From NCBI GenBank assembly GCA_964547975.1, contig CAZJRM010000229.1, positions 1-8,551 of the forward strand: DNA of 8,551 nucleotides, written 5' to 3'. Within the stretch, counting starts at the first letter, position 1; each line of letters begins with the position of its first letter. Made by a program: the position numbers and the translations under genes. The notes under the pieces were generated by a model. The model had not been told where the DNA came from. It did no database searches and saw only the letters and a list, made by a program, of their open reading frames with translations. The DNA is from CAYJPV01 sp964547975. GTDB taxonomy: Bacteria > Acidobacteriota > Vicinamibacteria > Vicinamibacterales > JAKQTR01. Below, piece after piece: positions 5,305 to 8,551 of this stretch.

Positions 5305-6058
5305 ACCGCAGCCTCCCGGCCAGGTTCGCAACGACGGAGCGGTCGGTGAGGTCGTACAGGTTCTCCGGCGGATACAACGCGCCGCCGAAGGTCACCCACG
5401 GTTTGTGCTGCGTCGAATCGTCGCGCTGCGTCTTCCAGGTCGCGACGTGGATCTCGCGACAGCCCGTGCGGGCGATGGTCTGATCGAAGTTGTGCGGCTT
5501 GATGCTGCCGCCGGGCATGATGGCGATGCGGTCTTTCGCGTAGTCCACGAGCCGGGCGATCAATTCGATCCCTTCGGCCACCGTGTCGCACTGCCCGCTC
5601 GTCAACACGCGCGTGATGCCCAGATCGATGAGTTCGTCGAGAGCTCGGAACGGGTCCGGCGTCACGTCGAACGCCCGGTGGAACACGGCCTGGCGGTCAC
5701 CGATCTGCGCGCGGATACGCCGCGTGCGCGGGATGTCGATGCGGCCGTCCGGCGTCAGGATGCCGAAGACCACACCGTCGGCCCCGCGTTCGATGGCCAT
5801 CTCGGTATCGCGCTCCATCGCGGCGAACTCGGGCTCGGTGTAGCAGAAGCCGCCGCCGCGTGGCCTGGCCATGAAGATCACCGGGATGGTGAGCCGGCGT
5901 TTCGCTTCCACGAGCGCGCCGAACGACGGCGTCAGCCCGCCGTGGAAGAGGCACGAGCACAGTTCCACGCGGTCGGCGCCACCAGCCGCCGCCTCGATGG
6001 CATCGTCCAGCGACCCGCAACAGATCTCGAGGAGCACACGGTCCTTCCCTGCCACCAT
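5303..6058 (-). CDS. cutC: CutC-family TIM-barrel protein
   Basis: A 251-residue cytoplasmic protein, close to the usual CutC length (~248). Family signatures: LEICCGSLDDA (10-20), GGADRVELCS (26-35), HGGLTPS (39-45), RPRGGGFCY (65-73), GADGVVFG (92-99), VFHRAFD (125-131), LTSGQ (152-156) and IMPGGSI near the fifth sixth of the barrel. Annotated as copper homeostasis, but the E. coli cutC copper phenotype was later ascribed to the sRNA MicL encoded within the gene, so the protein's true role is unknown. Here the start overlaps the stop of a secreted glycosidase (TGATG at 6060-6056), which implies translational coupling and suggests a carbohydrate-linked role. The ATG at 6058 is preferred to one 15 bases upstream, since AAGGTG lies 5 bases before it and the upstream ATG has no ribosome site. 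Confidence 0.93.
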   Translation of the reverse strand: MVAGKDRVLLEICCGSLDDAIEAAAGGADRVELCSCLFHGGLTPSFGALVEAKRRLTIPVIFMARPRGGGFCYTEPEFAAMERDTEMAIERGADGVVFGILTPDGRIDIPRTRRIRAQIGDRQAVFHRAFDVTPDPFRALDELIDLGITRVLTSGQCDTVAEGIELIARLVDYAKDRIAIMPGGSIKPHNFDQTIARTGCREIHVATWKTQRDDSTQHKPWVTFGGALYPPENLYDLTDRSVVANLAGRLR

Positions 6059-8457
6059 CACCGCACCTTCCATTCATGAATGCCGGACGAGAACTCGGCC
6101 GGCAGCGTCACTTCCAGCCGCAACGCATCCGTCGTCACCGGGACGAACGCGACGGTGGTGTAGGTATCTTTGACGACGACGTAGGGCGAGCGCGCCTGGA
6201 CGGGTTTCCACGTATCGCCATCGCGGTAGAGCACACGCCAGCCCTTCGGGACCCGGCACCCGCCCTGGCCGGTGTCGTCGAACCAGTAGACGGAGACCTC
6301 CGATACCTGCTGTCGTGTCCCGAAGTCGTACTGGACCCACTCCACGCTGTTCTTCTTCGGCCACCAGTGGAAGTACAACGCCGTGTGGTCGTTCGAGTCG
6401 GTCGGGTCGTTCAGCTCGTTCAGACCTTCGAGGCCCTTGCCGCCTTCCGAACTCGACGCCTGGCTCCGTGACGCCAGCGTCGCCTCCGGAACGGGCCGGG
6501 CCGTCCGCGGTTCGCGGGCGAGCCACACCGTCATCTCCCCTTTGCCGCGATGCGCCCAGGCGTAGTACGGGATCAGGGTCAACGGCACGGCATCGCTGAC
6601 GACCGACGCGCCCTTCCGCCGGAGCGCAGTCGCCGTTCCAGTGAGCGTCGTCACGCCGTTGAGCAGCGACGGCTGGGGGACGGCAGCGAGGGGCGTGCGA
6701 TCGTCGAGCACCAGGTTCGTCACCCGTCCGCCGTGGTCGGCGAACTCCGCGGCGTACACGAGGGGCCCGCGCTCGATGGCCACGCGGCCTTCGTCGGCCT
6801 TCACGGCCGGGTGGGCGACCACGCGTCGCGCGGGCATCGGCAGGACCAGGCGGACCTCGTCGCCGGCGCTCCACGTGCGCGAGACGGCAGCGTATCCTTT
6901 GTCGAGGACCACCGGCACCGATTCACCGTTCACACTGAGCGTCGCCGTCCCGACCGCCGGTTCCAGTTGACGATAGAGATCGCCTGGAACCGGCTGCTGC
7001 CGCGCCCAGCCCGGCACCCGCAGCATCAAGGTCATCGAGCCGGGAGTCCCCGCGGCCACCCGGATCCGGACGTCCCCGTCCCACGGGTACTTCGTCCGCT
7101 GCTCCAGCGTCACCGGGCCGCCCGGCGTCGCAATCGTTGCCGTGCCTTCGACGAAGAGATTCACGAAGACCCGGCGATCGGCCGTGGCGTAGGCGTGGCC
7201 GGGCAGCGACAGGAGGAATCGTGGCAGGTTGCTCGGGCAACACGCGCACGCGAACCACGGACTGCGCTGGTGCTGGCCGTTCGACAGCAGGGGGTTGGGA
7301 TAGAAGAACGTGTCTCCCTGGAGCGACAGGCCGGACAACATGGCGTTGTAGGCCGCCCGTTCGAACACGTCGAGGTACTTCGCATCCTGCTCGAGCAGGA
7401 ACATCCGGTAGTTCCAGAGGGCGTTGGCGATCGAGGCGCACGTCTCGGCGTAGGCCGAATTGGGCAGGTCGTAGTCCGCGCCGAATCCTTCGATGGCGCC
7501 GGTCGCGCCAATGCCGCCCGTCAGGTAGAGCTTCCGGGAGACGACGTTATCCCACAGGCGGTCGAGCGCCTGCTTGTAGGAGGCCTGCCCCTTGAGCGCC
7601 GCGATGTCGGCCATCGCGGTATACATGTAGGCCGCCCGCACGGAGTGCCCGACCGCTTCCGTCTGCCGGGCCACGGGCACGTGGTCCTGCGCGTAGTCGC
7701 CGTAACTCGCGCGCGTCTCGTGCCGCCCTCGCTGCTCGAGGAAGAACGCCGCCTGGTCCAGGTACCTGGCGTCGCCAGTCGCCCGGTAGAGTTTCACCAG
7801 GCCGATCTCGATCTCCTGGTGCCCGGGCACGTCTCTGCGGCCGCTCAGGTTGAACGTCTTCATCACCAGGTCCGCGCTCTTCAGCGCGACGTTCAGCAGC
7901 GTCCGTTTCCCGGTGGCCTGGAAATGCGCGGCCGCAGCCTCGTACAGATGGCCGAGGTTGTAGAGTTCGTGGCTGTCCTTCAGGTTCGACCACCGCGCCT
8001 TGCCGGCCATCGCCATCGGGTTCTCTCCGGCGATGGTCCGCGCCGTATAGAGGTAGCCGTCCGGCTCCTGCGCCTTCGCGATCTTCGCGATGAGTCCGTC
8101 GAGATACCCGTCGAGGGCGGCGTCCTTCTTCGTCGCCAGCGCGTAGGCCGCGCCTTCGATGATCTTGAAGACGTCCGAATCATCGAACGCGTACCGGCTG
8201 CAGAAGGCGCCCTCGGCCATCCCGCCGGCGATCTCGAAGTTCTTGATGCGCCCCGTGTCGACGCTCTGCTTGAAGACGGCAGGCAACGTGACGGTACGGA
8301 CGGTCTCGAGCCGCGGCGCCCAGAACGTATCGGCAAAGGTCACGGAGGTGAACGGCACCGGTTGCGTCGGGTAATCCAGGCGGCGGTCCTGCGCGTTCGT
8401 GCCGACCGCGGACGCCGCCAGCAGTATCACGAGGCCAATCCATCTCAGTGTTCGCAT
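6058..8457 (-). CDS. Secreted GH127-type (DUF1680) glycosidase, likely beta-L-arabinofuranosidase
   Basis: A 799-residue exported enzyme; residues 1-22 are a signal peptide (core IGLVILLAASAVG, cut near TNA). The family cleaves non-reducing L-arabinofuranosides (HypBA1), and some members act on related deoxy sugars. It uses an unusual cysteine nucleophile with zinc. Matching residues are E323 in AIEGFG (acid/base), E338 and C340 in AYAETCAS, and C406-C407 in ACCPSN (nucleophile expected C406). The alpha/alpha barrel spans about 30-430, followed by beta domains. At 799 residues it is longer than HypBA1 (658) because of a Ser/Gly/Asp-rich linker (662-691) and a C-terminal discoidin-like domain (692-799) with HWWPKKNSVEWVQYDF and VYWFDDTGQGGCRVP. 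The ATG at 8457 has GAGAGG 6 bases upstream, so the TTG at 8463 is rejected. It probably leads the operon in this window, and cutC overlaps its stop. Confidence 0.93.
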   Translation of the reverse strand: MRTLRWIGLVILLAASAVGTNAQDRRLDYPTQPVPFTSVTFADTFWAPRLETVRTVTLPAVFKQSVDTGRIKNFEIAGGMAEGAFCSRYAFDDSDVFKIIEGAAYALATKKDAALDGYLDGLIAKIAKAQEPDGYLYTARTIAGENPMAMAGKARWSNLKDSHELYNLGHLYEAAAAHFQATGKRTLLNVALKSADLVMKTFNLSGRRDVPGHQEIEIGLVKLYRATGDARYLDQAAFFLEQRGRHETRASYGDYAQDHVPVARQTEAVGHSVRAAYMYTAMADIAALKGQASYKQALDRLWDNVVSRKLYLTGGIGATGAIEGFGADYDLPNSAYAETCASIANALWNYRMFLLEQDAKYLDVFERAAYNAMLSGLSLQGDTFFYPNPLLSNGQHQRSPWFACACCPSNLPRFLLSLPGHAYATADRRVFVNLFVEGTATIATPGGPVTLEQRTKYPWDGDVRIRVAAGTPGSMTLMLRVPGWARQQPVPGDLYRQLEPAVGTATLSVNGESVPVVLDKGYAAVSRTWSAGDEVRLVLPMPARRVVAHPAVKADEGRVAIERGPLVYAAEFADHGGRVTNLVLDDRTPLAAVPQPSLLNGVTTLTGTATALRRKGASVVSDAVPLTLIPYYAWAHRGKGEMTVWLAREPRTARPVPEATLASRSQASSSEGGKGLEGLNELNDPTDSNDHTALYFHWWPKKNSVEWVQYDFGTRQQVSEVSVYWFDDTGQGGCRVPKGWRVLYRDGDTWKPVQARSPYVVVKDTYTTVAFVPVTTDALRLEVTLPAEFSSGIHEWKVR
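6064..6069 (-). promoter_or_regulatory. Ribosome binding site AAGGTG inside the glycosidase gene
   Basis: AAGGTG on the minus strand, 5 bases before the cutC ATG at 6058 and within the last codons of the glycosidase. It decides the cutC start and supports coupled translation. Confidence 0.65.
6388..6423. repeat. In-frame 9-base tandem repeat in the glycosidase linker
   Basis: Four contiguous nine-base units on the plus strand: GTCGTTCGA, GTCGGTCGG, GTCGTTCAG, CTCGTTCAG. On the coding strand they encode LNE-LND-PTD-SND (residues 679-690), a disordered stretch between the catalytic part and the C-terminal domain. The unit length is a multiple of three, so copy number can change without frameshift. 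Confidence 0.7.
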
Positions 8458-8463
8458 AGGCAA

Positions 8464-8471
8464 CCTCTCCC
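8464..8471 (-). promoter_or_regulatory. Ribosome binding site GGGAGAGG
   Basis: GGGAGAGG on the minus strand, 6 bases before the glycosidase ATG at 8457. It fixes that start. No promoter can be made out between it and the repeat array upstream. Confidence 0.75.
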
Positions 8472-8489
8472 ACCACGGCCCCAGGCTCC

Positions 8490-8551
8490 AGCCTCTAGCC
8501 CCTAGCCCCTAGCCCCTAGCCTCTAGCCTCTAGCCTCTAGCCTCTAGCCTC
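8490..8551. repeat. Heptamer tandem array AGCCTCT/AGCCCCT
   Basis: Eight complete seven-base units and a ninth partial one, running off the window's right edge: AGCCTCT once, AGCCCCT three times, AGCCTCT four times, then AGCCTC. A degenerate unit (AGGCTCC, 8483-8489) precedes it. It differs between units at one position (T or C), and the two variants are clustered. It lies 33 bases upstream of the glycosidase start, so it forms or borders the upstream region of that gene. The true length is unknown. The units are far too short and lack spacers, so it is not a CRISPR. Confidence 0.9.

Noticed and set aside
3120..5483. 787-residue plus-strand open frame
   Set aside because: It runs antisense to the serine hydrolase and cupin genes, is Arg/His/Gly-rich without motifs, and has no ribosome site; long antisense frames are expected in GC-rich coding DNA.
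6550..8505. 651-residue plus-strand open frame
   Set aside because: It is antisense to the GH127 gene, whose catalytic motifs are clear; the frame shows compositional bias and no domain.
8490..8551. CRISPR array
   Set aside because: The units are seven bases with no spacers, unlike 23-47 base repeats with unique spacers.

Overview
The window is high-GC bacterial DNA. Eight complete protein genes and one truncated gene are all read from the minus strand, so transcription runs from high to low coordinates. Dense GC-rich coding, long spurious antisense frames, secreted enzymes, ferredoxin-linked oxoacid metabolism and seven-base intergenic repeats would fit a soil or sediment bacterium such as Acidobacteriota (Vicinamibacteria-like). 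This is an inference, since the window holds no rRNA or other marker gene.

Right block, in transcription order (8457 to 1697): a secreted GH127-type (DUF1680) glycosidase with a C-terminal accessory domain; a CutC-family TIM barrel translationally coupled to it (TGATG junction); a small cupin; a secreted class-C beta-lactamase-like serine hydrolase; a 93-residue three-helix membrane protein that looks like a SemiSWEET sugar transporter; a tartronate-semialdehyde-reductase-type beta-hydroxyacid dehydrogenase; and a 64-residue helical protein of unknown function. Gaps run from a 1-base overlap to 65 bases, which suggests one operon or a closely spaced set. A plausible theme is glycan breakdown outside the cytoplasm, sugar uptake and oxidation or reduction of sugar-derived metabolites.

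Left block (1355 to the left edge): after a 341-base gap without a convincing gene, a SIMIBI-type P-loop NTPase is followed 12 bases later by a protein that fuses a 2[4Fe-4S] ferredoxin to the TPP-binding beta subunit of a 2-oxoacid:ferredoxin oxidoreductase. That gene runs off the left edge. The NTPase is a candidate assembly or activation factor for the oxidoreductase. The 341-base gap holds several perfect palindromes, one of which (1631-1641) has the form of a FadR/GntR-type operator.

The repeats are a further theme. Three places upstream of or between genes (8490-8551, 5243-5304, 2856-2869) carry seven-base units of the form N5-CT on the plus strand (AG-N5 on the coding strand), with different unit sequences at each place. 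A nine-base tandem repeat lies in frame inside the glycosidase linker. No tRNA, rRNA, CRISPR array, insertion sequence or convincing rho-independent terminator was seen.
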